A model generated the notes under the pieces. It ran no database searches. It worked only from the letters and a program-made list of their open reading frames with translations, and was not told the origin of the DNA. Position numbers and translations under genes: made by a program. From NCBI GenBank assembly GCA_009193035.1, contig SWDT01000178.1, positions 1 to 39,003 of the forward strand: a stretch of 39,003 nucleotides of DNA. The letters are read 5' to 3'. Below are positions 11,320 to 26,200 of this stretch, piece by piece (the first letter of the stretch is position 1; each line of letters opens with the position of its first letter). Source of the stretch: Halicephalobus mephisto. Lineage: Eukaryota; Nematoda; Chromadorea; Rhabditida; Panagrolaimidae.

Positions 11320-12010
11320 GGAAATTGTCGGAAAAAATAGTCGTTTAAATTTACGTCATTAGTCTGTAAAAGTTTCGAGAATCTCTTAAAACCCAGTGGA
11401 AGATTCTGGATATTTATGGAATTTAATGGGAATTTTCGGGACATTATAGGATACTGTAAAAGCTTCTGAAACTTTCTACAGTATTTTGGAATATTCTAGA
11501 ATCAAATAAACGGTTCTGAGATTTTTGAAAATTTCGAAAACGATTATGGAGGATTTTAAAATTTCGAAAATTTTTTAAAACGTTTCAAAATACTGTAGAA
11601 TTTTATAACTTTTTACGGAATTTTCCAGAATTCAATAGAAAATTCTAAAAACTATGAAAATGTTATGGAAAATTCTAAATGTTTTCAGAATCTTATGGGA
11701 ATTTTTGAAACATTAAAGAGTACTGTAAAAGTTTCAAATTATTTGAAATTTTACAAAATCTTCCGAAATTCAGTAGATTTTTAGGTTTTTAAAAATTTTA
11801 CAAAAGATTGTAAATTTTTTCAGAATCTCACAAGAATTTTTTAAATATTCCAGAATACTGTAAAAGTTTCAAATTACTTGAAATTTTACAAAATCTTCCG
11901 AAATCCAATAGAAAATTTAAAAACTTTCTGAAGACCTCTAGAATTTTGGAAAATTCCAAGCATTCCAGAATCCAATGAAAATTTTAAAATATCTAAACTT
12001 CAAAATTCTA
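11320..12010. repeat. Degenerate AGAATACTGTAAAAGTTTC-type repeats
   Basis: The stretch is built of imperfect short units containing TTCTAGAAT, TACTGTA and GAAATTTT. Two longer near-identical blocks of about 50 bp begin at 11721 and 11856 (TACTGTAAAAGTTTCAAATT...), 135 bp apart, with one mismatch over the first 50 bases. No coding frame is seen. The following 12011-12560 is plain AT-rich DNA with nothing I can support. Confidence 0.6.
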
Positions 12011-12599
12011 GAAATTTTTAAAAATAAATTTAAAACTTAAAAAATTTCGTAAAATAATATTCGTTTCTAATTTCTTACAGTAATATAATTTTATACACAA
12101 TTACAAATTTGACAATTAACATTGTCAAAAATGAAACATTTTTCGACGGTCCGTAATTTATTAAAGAATTTATTTTTAATGTAAAATTAAAAATAAAAAC
12201 AAATTTTCACGTATTTGTAGAATCGTATATTCCTAACCAAGTTCTCCTTCAACCGCACCTGCTCTTGTGATTCAATCGTAATTTTTACTTTTTATATTCA
12301 ATTTGGAAAACATTCAGATGACGTCATCTTTACAAATTTCACCGGTTTTCTGAAAAGTAACACCAGATGATTTCGTAGTTACTCACATAGGTGAGGGGGA
12401 ACAACCCCAAAAAGGAAACAAACGACAAAAAGTAAATCCAATTAAATTGTTAAAAAATATTTGAAATTGAATAAAAATATCAACCATAAAAATCCAATTC
12501 CATCAAGGTGTTTTGAAACGACAATATAAATGATGTAATTTGATTCATTTTACCGACATTGAGATTCTTTTTTGCTTTGTAAAAATAATCCTAAAATAG

Positions 12600-13020
12600 T
12601 TTGACCAAGGGTTCTGGAGAAACCCAAAGCTATCCAAAGCGGTCGTGTCCGAAGAACATGGAGCAAAGCCAGTCACTCAGCGAACCTCCAAGTGCGAAAC
12701 TGGGGTTTGTTGGCGTCTTCGTTTGTCCGGTAGAATACGGCAACCATTCTCTCTCACTTTTCAGTGAGCTTTTGCCTTTGCTAAACCGAGTTTGTTTGAC
12801 AGCGGACTGAAGCACAAATGCAGTTCGGCCATTCCTACTTGCCGCAAATAACGCTATAGAACTATTGGCCCTTTGCCGTGCTTGCAAGGCAATGAAAAGT
12901 AAGAAAGAGGGTACATATGGATAGCTTTGACGAAAAAAAGAACTTGCTTCAGGCGCTCCAGTAAAAAACGAAAGCTTTTTCTCGGTCCTACTCAAAAACT
13001 GCGTTCATTGTTGTGTTGAC
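12600..13020. promoter_or_regulatory. GC-richer block, candidate promoter/5' exon of the cyclase
   Basis: Base composition shifts visibly from the AT-rich surroundings. Open frames exist on both strands (121 codons on minus, 69 on plus) but neither resembles a protein I know. The block includes TCTCTCTCAC, a small hairpin CTCAC-TTTTCA-GTGAG near 12755, and a possible donor AAAA|GTAAGA near 12899 that could splice to the TTTTAG acceptor at 13626. I infer the promoter and noncoding first exon of the adenylyl cyclase; no direct evidence. Confidence 0.35.
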
Positions 13021-13045
13021 ACGCGAAGAGATCCATTTTTCGCTT

Positions 13046-13480
13046 TTATATATCGTTTTCTTGATTATCGTGGTCGTGAAAAAGATACGTTTTATTTTTC
13101 TCAAAGAACTCGGTTTTAATGTTTATAAAAAACCTAAATCTCATATATCGTTTTCTTGATTGCCATGGTCGCGAACAAGATTTGCTTTTATTTCCCTAAA
13201 ATTTTACAATTTTATATCGTTTTTCGAATCATTGTTATTATTATGGAAAAGTATTTTTTTTAAATAATTCAGTCTTCATATATAAAACTGATTTCGTTCT
13301 TCACAAAAATTAAGTTTCATATATCGTTTTCTTGATTAATATGACCACGACCGAGATACGATCTTGTTTCCCCAAGAAGAATGAAAAAGTGTTTCCATAT
13401 GTGAAACCACTTGTTTTTTGCAGAAATTAAATCCCAAATATCAATTTTTCCATTACTGTGGTTACAAACAAGATGCAATT
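13046..13480. repeat. Diverged tandem repeat with TATATCGTTTTCTTGATT
   Basis: The core TATATCGTTTTCTTGATT occurs near 13049, 13143 and 13319, with weaker versions near 13214 and 13437. Each is followed by a GTGGTCGTGAA..AGATRCG.TTT block and an A/T-rich tail. Unit length varies from about 75 to 120 bp. It lies between the GC-richer block and the first coding exon of the cyclase. Confidence 0.55.
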
Positions 13481-13612
13481 TTTTCTTCTAAAAAATGTGC
13501 TTTTCATATGAAACTGTTTTTAAAATTTGATTTGATATCGTAATTATAAGAAATCCGACATTTTGTTCCTAAAAGTTTTATTTTTTATACTAAATTTTTA
13601 AATTTCAACAAA

Positions 13613-13626
13613 CAATTCAATTTTAG
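13613..13626 (+). promoter_or_regulatory. Splice acceptor in the cyclase 5' UTR
   Basis: CAATTCAATTTTAG precedes a GC-rich leader (AATTTTCCGCCGCC...) that runs to the ATG at 13740. Candidate trans-splice or 5' UTR intron acceptor. Confidence 0.45.
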
Positions 13627-13739
13627 AATTTTCCGCCGCCATCCTGAACGTAGCCGGCGAAATAATGGGAACTGTCTGAAATAATTCGTCATTGATCAGA
13701 TTTCCTATTGATATTTTGCTGTCATCATTGAGAGTATAG

Positions 13740-16700
13740 ATGAAAATCCGCCGACCCACAACAGATATGAACAATCCAGAAGACGACCTTCCAGATGAAG
13801 CAGCAGGAATGCTCGCTCATGAGGCTCAAAATGCCGGTCATTTAGCTAATGGATCAAGTGGACATACTCTTGCTGAGCAGGTTAGTCAAATATTTTTAGA
13901 CAAAGTTTACTCATTTTTAAAATTACTTTCTTCATATATGAAAATTACTTTTTTATATATAAAAATGACATTCTTTATATGTGAAATTTATTCACTTTTA
14001 TACAAAAATCTTTTTTCTGTATGTGAAAATCACTCATTTCATGTAAAAATGATTTTCTTTATATGTGAAATTTATTTACTTTCATATAAAAATCTTTTTT
14101 TTGTATATGAAAATCATTTGTTTTACGTCAAAACGATTTTTTGCATATATAAAAACTACTCGTTATACGGAAATTACTTGTTTCATATATAAAAATTATT
14201 TTTAGGCAAGAGCACATTCATCTAGTCCGCGAAGAATCCCGTTATTTGAAAGAGCTTCAGCTCGGTGGTGGAATCCTCAGTTTGCTTCTGCTACTCTGGA
14301 GACCCAGTATTGGAAATCCAGTTTCCCCCTATTGCGAGATCGATTTCGATCAGGATTAATTTATATCATCTTGACATGTATTTTGTGGATGGGTTATGTT
14401 CTTATTTTCGACGTTGCGTTGCTCCATCATTGGGTAAAAAATACTTTATTTAAAATAATAAATTTACAATTTAGGCTGGAGCAATATCGCTTCTGGTGCT
14501 GTGTTTCTGCATGTTGTGGTTTACATCGTTATCCGTTCATTATCAAAGATTCTATATGCCGACGTCGTTTTTGTGCACATTTCTAATTTGCTTGCTCACT
14601 CTGCTTATATTTTCTAGTACTCATTCTTTTATGGGACCTGTTGCTTGTATGGCAACCAGTATTCAGGTAAATCATTAAATAATCAAAAGTAATTTTTTTG
14701 CGAAAATATCTGAGAAAATTTCTGATTTTTAGTTTTAGAAATTGGATAAAAAATAGATAATTGTCAGATTTACCGTTTTTCTATTTTAACAAATATCTTT
14801 CATTTTGTGTGGGAATTCAGAAATTTCAAAAAAATTGGAAATGAAAATTTCTATTAAATTATCTCAATAGGAGATTTAAAAAATCCTAAAACATTAGACA
14901 AAAAGAATAAACGGAAATAAAACATGAGTCCTACAGCGAATTGCCTGATTTCCTTTTTTTAATTTTCACTGAGTTTTTTTCGCGCGAATTCAAAAATTTA
15001 AAATGAAAATTAAAAAAATTCTAAAACATTAGACGAAAAGAAATAAACGAAAATAGAACATGAGTCCTGCAGCGAGTTGCTTGACTTACTGCTTTTTAAT
15101 TTTCGCTGAGTTTTCATTTTTTCCGCGCGAATTCAAAATTTTTGAAAAGTTTTTTCAATTAGAATTTCTACATTAATAACAAACTTATTTTCAGGTAGTA
15201 CTATTAGTCTACACGGTTATTCCCTTGCCGCTTTATTTGTGTATTCTGATTGGAATCATTTATTCAGCTCTGTTCGAGCTTCTGAGTGGTTCTAGACTAG
15301 ATGCTTTCGTAGTTCCTTCTGGTGTAAAACTAACTCTCCATGGTTGTATTCATTTGCTCGGTGTTCATCTGTTTATTCTTACCCAAGTTCGACAAAGAAA
15401 AACATTTTTAAAAGTTGGACAATCATTGTTGGCTAGAAAAGATTTGGAATTAGAAACTCAATTCAAAGACCACATGATCCAATCTGTAATGCCGAAAAAG
15501 GTTTGGAATTGGATATTTAGATTTTAATAAAATATCGAATTTCAGGTTGCTGATGAACTTTTGAAAGAAAATAGTGAACTTCGACGACCATCTGCGAGTA
15601 TTGAATCGAATTGTAGAACTTCAAATGCAACAACAGCAGGAAGATCTAGTGCAGCTGAATCTACAGCAGGAATAATAGCTAATCAAGGAAATAATGTTGG
15701 AAATAATGGACCAATAAATAACAGTGTTCCAAATGTAAGAAAATTTAGACCTTTTACAATGAATCTTATGACAGATGTTTCTATTCTTTTTGCTGATATT
15801 GCTGGATTTACAAAAATGTCATCAAACAAATCAGCAGATGAATTAGTTAATTTGCTCAATGATCTCTTTGGTCGATTTGATTATCTTTGTGGAAGATGTA
15901 ATTTGGAGAAAATTAGTACTCTTGGAGATTGTTATTACTGTGTTGCTGGATGTCCGGAACCGAGACCTGATCATGCTAAATGTTGTGTTGAAATGGGATT
16001 AGCTATGATTATTGCTATAAGACAATTTGATATGGATAGAGGACAGAACGTCAATATGAGAGTCGGAATTCATACAGGAAAAGTTTGTTTATTTGTTTTT
16101 TAAAAATTTTTATGAAAATTGTTTAGGTTATGTGTGGAATGGTCGGGACTAAAAGATTCAAATTCGATGTATTTTCGAATGATGTTAATTTAGCAAATGA
16201 AATGGAATCAACTGGAGTCGCTGGAAGAGTTCACATTTCCGAAGCGACAGCAAGTTATCTTGATAATCAGTACATTCTGGAAGAAGCTGCAGAACACAAA
16301 AGTTTGTTTTTTATACTTAAAAAATGATTGAATTTCTGGAATACTTGGTTTAAAAGCAGTTGAGACCATCTGGGCTTCATTTTGTGTTTTGACTGAAAAT
16401 TATTCTGACACAAACTGAAACCAATTTTTTCCAGAAAGATATGTTTTCCATAAGACATCCAAATCCCAAAATAGACAACAATTTTTGTTCAAAAACAAAA
16501 AAAATGTTTGGCTAGTCCAGATTTTCAAGTGGAAACTCTCATACTTTACTAAAAATAACAATTTTGCTAAAAATGTTTAATATCTATAGGAACTTAAAAA
16601 GCAATTTTGTTTTTGACAAATTGTCAAAAAACAAAATTTCTAAAAATAGAATAAAAACCTGATTTTAATTACATATTTTCTACAAAGGTCAATTTTCTTT

Positions 16701-19700
16701 CATCTCGATTACAAACATATTACTTTTTTAAAAAACGAAAATTGATATTGTTTTGATTTAATTTTTTGGGATTTTGAACCTTAAAATTAATGAAAAAAGA
16801 ACAAGTCGATTTTAATAGTGAATTGTTAAATTTATAATTTTTTGTTTATATGGAAATTACTAATTTGAGAATTAAAAAATTGTAAAGAAATCATACAATT
16901 GTGAAAATTGAACATGAAAATATTTTAAAAATTGTATTAAAGTGAATTTATAACACTAGAAATTTCAAGAAATTAGATAGAGATAGTGAGGGAGAAAAAG
17001 CATGTTCAATCCTATAGCGAATTGCCTGATTTACTGTTTTTCTTGTTTTTACTGTACTTGCTAGTTTTTATATGTGAATTTTAAAAATCTAAATAATTTA
17101 AAAATTATATTATTAACGAAAGATTAAGTTGTTAAAAAAGTAGTTTTTCAGATATGAAAACTTATTTCATCGCGGGAAGATCGAAGGAATATGAATCTAT
17201 TAGTAATCAATTTATGAATGTTTCGGATTCGGATTCTAGTAGAGAACATACAGAAGCAGTTCAAGCAAATCAACAAATGAGTTTTAGAAAGGTAAAACTG
17301 GCTTTTTGCAAATTTTACTAACGCTTGATTAATCTACAGAAACTGGCTGGGAAATTGAGAACTATTCAATCGACTTCTTTGCCAATTAGTCGAGCAACAA
17401 CAAATTCGATTGGTGGAGGTAGCTTACGTATGAAGCTTCTCGACAGATCAAAAGCTCAAGCTTCTTCGGCACAGGTGCTTGATCAGGCCGGTCCTCAGGT
17501 ACACAGATCGGCAACTCTAAAAGTTCGCTATTTTGCTTCTCCTATTTTCAGCCATAGTGATTTTGTTTGTAAATTTTATTTTTCCTTAGTTATTTTTAGT
17601 TTTATTTTTTAAAAATTATTTAGTGTCTGTGAATTTTCCCAAGATTTCATTAATGTTCGTAATATCTGGGTTTTCAGTCGCAGTCTATGTGTGCTATTCC
17701 ACCTCAGACAGACACGAGGAAATCTACATCCCTTCAGGCATTGACGAATAATTATTCAGCAACGAATTCTATAGGTCCTGTAACGACGGGAACTCCGGTG
17801 TGTGGGGTACCTGATAGGGCTGCATGGAATACACTTGAACAAATAGGTGGAAAAATTTCGATTGATTTAGCAAATGGAAGTAGTGCAAATAATAGTGGAA
17901 GAGGTTCAAGAAGTTCAGGTCTTCAAGATGCTGGTTCTGATGCTCATTCTGTTGGTGGACTTGATACTGCTATTTCTCATCATCATAATGCTGCTTCATT
18001 AACTAGATTTGATACTGAAAACAGAGATTTTGATCAAAGAGTGGCTCAAATTATTCAGGTTGGAAATTTAATTTAGGAAATTTTTAAATATTGAATTTCA
18101 GAGTTCGGATGGGTCCTTTGCTAGAGGTTTTTGGATGCATCAGGATTCTCTGAATCGATGGACTTTGAAATTCATCGAAAAAGAAATTGAAGACGAATAT
18201 AGAGCTCATTTTGGTGATTCTTGTGAACGTCAAGTACAAGTAAGAAATCCGCTTGTTCGACATCATCAACTAAACATCAGAAGTTGTGAAAATCAAGGAA
18301 ATATTCATCGACCAAGATATAGATATTCAGGAGTTTTTATTGATTTATTGGTTTCTGCTATTATTTTTGCTGTTGTTGCAGCAATTATGTTTTTTACAAT
18401 TCAACCACCAAAAACACCATTTATAATTTTTTGTATTATTGCAAGTGCATTTTTGCTTATTGTTGTCGGATTGATCGGATTTCCTCTTCTTAGTAGGAAA
18501 TCTATCATGCCATGTGTTCACAGATGGGCTCCACGACATATTTTAGGTATGTTTTTAATTTTAAAATGATTTTAATTTAGATATTTTTGAATTTTAAAAT
18601 TAATTTTAAATTTCAGGATGTATTTTGATTGGATTGCCGGTGGGAGTGGCATTGTTTAATATATCTCTTTGTACGGAGACAGATCCTTCATCAACTTTTT
18701 GTATTTCTTATTCTCAAATTAATAATCGACTTTTATACAGCTACGTTTTGCTAATTGCCATATATGCCCATTGTAATTTTAGTCAATTAGGGGCTTGGCC
18801 GAAAACAGCTCAAGCTATCGTTGTTGCTATAGTCTTTTTGGCTACTACTTGGTTAGTTTTAAAATTAAATAATTAATATCCGTGATTTTTTAGGATTTGT
18901 CAACATAATCTTGACAATGTTCGGTCATTTAGTGAACTTGCAAAAGATGTAAATTTTGATCCGAACAAAACTTGGTATTTAATCGGATATAACAACGCTA
19001 CTAAGCCGTGTAATCATTCCCAGCCTTCTTGGAGTTATGGAGCTATGCATTCGCCGTTATTCATCTGGGAACTGGCTGTTGATGTGGTCCTTGCTGTTGT
19101 GCTTGTGGCGTTTCTTAATTATCAGGTTTGGAAATTTAAAAATATTTAATTCTGGATGGTTTTTTTAGTTTGAAACTTCTTTTCGGATGTCCTTTTTTGG
19201 AGATGTTCAAGCAAGAAGGGATACGGAGAAAATGCAAGTTGTTAGAGATCAAGCTGATTGGCTTTTGACAAATATTATTCCACAACATGCTGTGGAATCT
19301 TTGAAAACTAATACTAAATACAGTGAGAATCATGCTCAAACAGCTGTTCTTTTTGCTTCTATTACGAATTGGAATGAGATGTATGAAGAAAATTTTGAAG
19401 GTGGAAGAGAATTCCTTAGAGTTCTTAATGAAGTCATTGCTGATTTTGATGACTTATTAGAAAGACCTGAATTTTCTCATGTTGAAAAAATTAAAACTAT
19501 CGGAGCTACTTATATGGCAGCATCTGGTTTGAATCCAGAAAAAAGAAGATTAGCCCTTCATCCATATGAGCATCTGTATCAGGTAATTTTTTATATTTAT
19601 AATATTATGAAATTAGAAATTAGAAATTTGTGAAATTTTCAAGATGGAGTTTTAGTGTTTTTTAAAAATTTAGAATTTTTGTAATTTTTTGGAAAATTTT

Positions 19701-20236
19701 ATTTTTATTTTTAGAATTTGGAATTTTTTACGAAATTTTGAAAGATTTTAGAAAATTAAAAAGTTTGGGAATTTCTTATGAAATTTTAAAAAATTTGAAT
19801 AGAATTTTGTTTATAAATGATGATTTTTTAGTTAATTGAATTCGCATTGGCTCTACAGAATGCTTTGGACATTTTTAACCAGGATTTGCTCAACTTTGAA
19901 TTTGTCTGTAAACTTGGCCTGAATATTGGTCCTGTTACGGCGGGTGTTATTGGAACAACGAAACTTTATTATGACATTTGGGGAGATACGGTGAATATTG
20001 CATCTAGAATGTACAGCACTGGTGTCGAAAATAGAATTCAGGTGTTGGTTTTTGATATGTTAGGAATAATTTATTTTCTTTAGGTTTCGCAATATACTCG
20101 GGACCTCTTGTGTGATAGATATGAATTTGAATATAGAGATCACATTGAGGTCAAGGGAGTTGATGGAGGAATGGACACTTATCTCCTGGTTGGACGGAAA
20201 GGGGAACCTCCTTTGTTTCCACCGAAAAAACAGTAA
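13740..20236 (+). CDS. acy-1: Membrane adenylyl cyclase, AC9/ACY-1 type
   Basis: Fifteen exons: 13740-13880, 14206-14433, 14475-14666, 15195-15500, 15546-16082, 16127-16301, 17152-17291, 17340-17498, 17678-18058, 18102-18546, 18617-18851, 18894-19125, 19169-19582, 19832-20041 and 20084-20236. All phases agree, giving 1315 residues. A TAG sits directly before the ATG. It makes cAMP from ATP at the plasma membrane. Layout: N-terminus; six-span bundle (about 75-270); C1a (350-545) with metal-binding Asp373 (FADIAGFTKM) and Asp417 (LGDCYYC); a long Ser/Asn-rich C1b; a second six-span bundle (820-1057) with sequons NAT and NHS in its last loop; C2a (1095-1300). C2a has adenine-contacting Lys1166, Asp1243 and catalytic Asn1250/Arg1254 (YYDIWGDTVNIASRM). 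Its KTIGATY matches mammalian AC9 rather than the KTIGSTY of forskolin-sensitive types. Gs-regulated cyclase is inferred by family. Confidence 0.93.
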
Positions 20237-23200
20237 TGAAATTAAACTCTTGCCGAATTACAGTATCAATTTGGATATATTGATTCTTTCCTGTTTATCC
20301 CGATGAAGTAGAATATAGACCGTGTTGCTTTGTTTTAGTTTTTTCACTGCCAGTCTTTAGTTTTTTAAATTGCATTTAACGTTCCTGACAACGATCTTTT
20401 ATTTCTCAAAAAACTCATCTGGTCAGTTATTTAGGATATTTTTGTGCATCTATTACATTACAGGTGAAATTGTGCTTTTAAGGATCTAACAGCAATTGTT
20501 TTTTCGCTGCAATGCTGCCTTTCATAGTTTGTACTTTTGGATATTTCGATTTTGAGTCTCATTGAAGAGTATTTCCAGATCCATGATAAAGCTTTACAAC
20601 TTTGGATTTATCGATGACATCATTGTTATGGAAATTGAAAAACATGTTTTTGTGAAATTTTCTCGAGATGATTTTCTAAAATTTGTAGTTTTAAATGTTG
20701 GTTTTAGAGATTTTAGGTTTCAGAAGCTTCTGCTGGATTCCGAAAGGTTTATTGAATTTTAATTTAATGAAAAAACTAAAATTGGTGTTTTTATGAAGTT
20801 AGCTGAACATGGGTTTCTAAAACTACAGAAACGCCTAAAATTCTGAACCTCAAATAGTGGCTGCAAAGTTTATATATTCTAGAAACTTTTGATAAAATTT
20901 TCTAAAATTAGTTTTTATAAGAATTATTTAAATGTAAATTCCTATAAAATTCTAAAATTTTTGAATTTAAACATGGAATATAAAAATTCTTGCGAAATTC
21001 CGGAAGATTCTATTAGGTTCTAATTTAATAAATAAAATAAAAAATTAATGTTTTTATAAAATTATTTGAATATAAAGTTCTAAAATTTTAAATATCGATT
21101 TTAAAAATTTCACAAAATTTTAGATTCTAGAAACTTTTTATTTAATAAATAAAATATAAAATTAATGTTTTTAAAGAATTATTTGAATATAAAATTCCAG
21201 AATTTTAAATATTAAAAATAAAAATTTCTACAAAATTTTCGGAATTTTCATGACATCCTTAATGGTTTCAAAACACAACTGAATTATTAAAAAGTTGAGA
21301 ATGCTTTATTGAATTTTAAAAATTTTATATTATTTGGGTTCAACGAGATAAAGTTCAAAAACTAATTTTATGTATCCTTGACAACAATGAAAGAAATTAA
21401 TTAAAATTTCTTTGTCATCGACGGCTTAAAAGTGATCTGTGATATCATGTGCGTTTTCAGGCACAACTGGCGGTTTCGGATAGCACGTGCATAATTAAAT
21501 TTTGTATTCCTCTATATTAAACCTATTACCATTTTTCGTTCGTGACATTACCATTTCGACTAAAAAGTGTTTTATTCCTCTGTAAAAGACTCTTTATCGA
21601 GAATATCTCTGAAAGTTCAATTTTTTTGGACTTTGAATCCCCAATGGCTCATTTTCGACTAGTTTCGATTTCCGAAATTCCCTGAGGAATTTTGAAGTCT
21701 TTAAATATAGAAAAAAGTCACAGACAGAATTTTCATATTTTTAAAACTAAAAAATATAAATGTAAAAAATTATAATATGAAAATTCGAAAAACTTCGTCT
21801 CGAAGAAAATTTCTGAAAATTCCCAAAACGAAGTAATTTTAGAATTTATAAAAATCCGAAAATTTCGTTCCAAAATTGTTCTGTGAAGATTTTTTGAATT
21901 TCTAAAGTAAAAAAAAATTTAGAATTTAATTATTATAAAATTTTTTTAAAAATTGTTCTGTGGGAAATTTTTGAATTTGTAAAGTAAAAAAATTTTGGAA
22001 TGTAATTATTATAAAAATTTTTTTAAAAATTGTTCTGTGAGAAATTTTTGAAAATTCTTGAGACAAAATAATTTTGGAATTTTTTAAAAAATCCGAAAAT
22101 TAAAAAAAATTTTTCTGTGATTTTTTGAATTTTTGGAATAAAAAATTTTAAAATTTAATTATTAAAAAAATGTGAAATTGTCTTGATATAGGTTTTTAAA
22201 ATTTTTTAAATTATCGTAATAAAGTATTTTTAAAATTGAATCATTGTAAAAATTAAAATGAACTTTCATTAAGGATTTGTCTTGACAGACGTTTCCGGAG
22301 TTTTGTAAAAACCAAAGCGACCTTCGTGACAGCTTTGTTTTACGTCAAAGTTTCGTAACTTCACGTGATTTTACAAGGAGTATTGTGGATATGTACTTTG
22401 TCTGAATGGATCTCAAAACTTCGATTAAGGTCATGTGGAATAAAACTGACTCATTTTCCAGGAAGGAATAATTAAATACTAAAAATTCACAGGGCACTAA
22501 TATCAGAATAACTTCCACAAAACAGGTTTGTTTTTGTTTAAACAAATTTAAAAATAGTAGAAAATGAAAATTTAAAAATAGTAAAAAATAGAAATTAAAA
22601 AAATAAGAATTAAAAAAATGAAAATTAAAAATATAAAAATATAAATTTAAAAACATCAAAATTTTAAAATCTAAATAAAGAAAAAATAGAAATTTAAAAA
22701 ATAAGAATTTAAAAAAATAAAAATATAAAAGTAGAAATTTAAAAACATGAAGATTTTAAAATCTAAATAAAGAAAAAATAGAAATTTAAAAAAAGAATGC
22801 TGATTCGTTCTTTCGGAAAATTTTACATTATTTCGGAGCTAATTTTTTTTGCAAAAAAACATACATAAAGTCCTTTTATCAAAAGATTCTGGATTTACTT
22901 TGAATGCGATTTGAAGAGCTTTAAACAGCTGTTTCAAAACCGACAGTTTTCATGTTTCGTTAATTTGAACATTTTCCAACAATGGAATTTAGACATTTTT
23001 AAATTTATACATGGCTTAGAATTTCAATTTTTTCGATTCTCAATAAAAATGAATTTAATTTGTCACTTCTAACTTCTGTCAACACATCGTTCCGTCAAAT
23101 CATGGCGTTATTTTTCCGTTTTTTCAAATATTTAAAAAAACAATTTTCGAAATTTTTTTAATGAACATTTTAGTTTCTAAAAATTTCACTTTTTAAAAAT

Positions 23201-26200
23201 ATTTTTAAAAAAGTTTTGTAAAAAATAATTATTGTTAATTTTTGATTCAAAATATTTTAAAAATTTTTTGTTTTAGATATTTCTGATTTTTAGAAAGATA
23301 TTGGAGGTTTTACTTTCGAATTATACTTTAGTTTTTTAATTTTTAAAGGGTATCATTAATTTTAAAAATTGTTAGAAATTATTATTTTTAAAATCTTTAA
23401 TATTTTTAATTTTTTTAAAGACATTGTTGATTGAAATTTTACTTTTTGGATTTTTGAAGCATGTTATTAATTTTTAAAAGATATTATTTAAAAAAATTTT
23501 AAACAACTTTCTAATTTGTTAAATTTTGTCCTTGAATGATAGTACTATTTTTACACTTTTTATATATCAATGATATTCCTAAAGTTTTTATATTTTTTAT
23601 ATGTCAATGATATTCTTAAATTTTTTATACTTTTTATATATCAATGATATTCCTAAAGTTTTTACACTTTTTATATATCAATTATACTCCTAAATTTTAT
23701 ATATTTTTTATATGTCAATTATACTCCTAAATTTTTTACACTTTATCTTCAAAGTTTTCACCGTTCCTTAACCGCGCCCTTGATTATTCGGAGTATAACG
23801 TCTGAGACCAGTCTACCGTGTCTGTGTAGTTTCTGCTTTTCTTCCGATGTCCAAAAAGTCGGAAGTTTTCGATTAATTATTATTGAATTTCATAATTTAG
23901 TTTACATTTACTCCATGAAATTTGTCTGCTTGATGATTTATTAATTCCACGTGTTTTTAAAAAAATAAAAAAAAATAAATAAATAAAATTAAAAAATAAA
24001 GGAATTAAAAAAAGAAAAAATATTACTGTAATTTGAATCTGATTATTTAAAAATTTTTTTATTATAAATTTTCAAAAAAATTATTCAAAACTTGTTGTAT
24101 TTTGAGATAATTTTTTAAAAAATTGTTAGAAATTTAATATTTTTTTGTTGTTTCGAATTTTAAATAACAATTATATAAATTAAGAATAAGGATTATTTTG
24201 AGATCAATTTTTTTAATTTTCTAACAAATGAAAAAAAAATTAAATAACGGGACCAGGAAGAAACGATCAATCAATTAAATTAGTAGAATGTACATTTTTT
24301 TCAATTTTTATTTTTCCAAGGTTTAAAAAAATAAAAAAAATTAAAACCTAATAAATTGGAATAGATTTTTGGACTTTTTAGGATTAATGTAAAATTAATG
24401 TAAAAAATGAGTCAGAATAAAGCGAATTGACTTCAACAAGAATTATCAGATTTACCTTTTTTCATTCTTGCTCCATTTGCACAAAAATTAAAAAAATTAT
24501 TTTGAAAAAAAATTCAATATTTTCTCCAAGAAATTAATTTGAAAAAAAAAATTCAATACTTTTTTCAGAAAAAATTATTTTGAAAAAAAAATATTTTTTT
24601 CAGAAAAAATTGCACTATTAATTACTTTTTAAAATCAGAATTGTTTTTGACAATTTGGAAATTTTATAGTTTCTTTCATGACGGCTTTTTTGGAAATCTC
24701 GAGCGGATATGCGCTTTTCTAAAATATACGTAAAATTATTTTTTCTTTTTTCATTGTTGTCAATATTTTTCTAAAATTGCAAATTTGAATTTGTCATCCA
24801 ACGTCGGTTTTTTGTTAAAATTCTGTCGTAGTTTTTAGAATATTTTTAGAATTTACTAAATTTGGAAAAATTAATGAAAAAAATTGAAATATTTCGGAAT
24901 TTTTGAACTTTTTTGGGATACTTTAAAGTCCAGTTTATATTTCTCGAGCCATGGAAAACCATAGATTATAGGAGTTTCTGAAAATTTGTGTCAAAAAAAT
25001 TTCCGTTTTTCAGTTATAATTTCGAAATTCTTTCATTTTAAGAATTTTGAGGTTCAAAAAAAATTGTGTTGGAACAATTTCCATTTTTTGTTATTATAAT
25101 TTTAAATTTTTCTTTTTAAAAATTTTAGAATTCAAAAAACTTTGATATTAATTTTTGGAATTTTAGAAATTTTTTGTTTTAAGAATTTTATAGTTTTATA
25201 ATTTTCAAATTTTTTGTTTTAAAAATTTTGGAATTTTAGAAATTTTTTGTTTTAAAAATTTTATAGTTTTATAATTTTCAAACTTTTTAAGAATTTTATA
25301 ATTTTAGAAATTTCGTGTCAGGACAATTTCGTAAAAAATGCATTATTAATTTTGAAATAATATTATTTTTTATTCAAATTTGTTTGCCTTGTCCATTTTT
25401 TACTTTTAAAATTGAAATATTAATGCTTAATTTTATTCAAAAAAATAAAACCTATTTTTTCTGAGTATTCTTGCAAGCATTTGCAAAATAATTTTTAAAA
25501 ATGTTTACATTTAAAATCCTATGTTTGTCAACTTTTATTTTTTGCATTTTTATTTGTATTTTAAAACTGATTATTACAGATAATATCGATACAGTAATTA
25601 ACTCTGCAATTTTAAAACGGCAATTGAGAGAATTTTCACAAATAATATTCTAAATATTTTTTTACTTTTTATATATGAAATTAAGGGGATTTTTATAAAT
25701 AATAATGTATTTTTATTTTTCAAATGAAATTAAGGAAATTTTTATAATTAATAATATATTTTTATTTTTTAAATGAAATTGAAGAAATTTTTATAAATAA
25801 TATATTTTTAAAGTTTTATGAAATTAGAAAGTTTCATTAATGATATTATTTAATTTTTGTTTTTTATATGAAATTGAAGAAATTTTTATAAATAATATTA
25901 TTTGCTTTTTAAGTTTTTTTTAAAATTCTTCAAAATGAAATTGAGAGAATTTTTATAAATTATATTTTTTATTTTTCTAAATGAAATTGAGAGAATTTTT
26001 ATAAATGATATTATGTATCTTTTTTCTTTTTTATTAAGAACCTTTTTTCCTTTTTAGCTCCGGCCGCGTGTGGATGTTGTTGATTTTTTAAAATCAGACT
26101 TTGGCTCTTAATTCTTCATCTTATTTATTATTAAGATAGACTGGATTTTCCCTGGATTAATTTCCCACATTGTACTACTTTTTATTACTCAAATAATTCT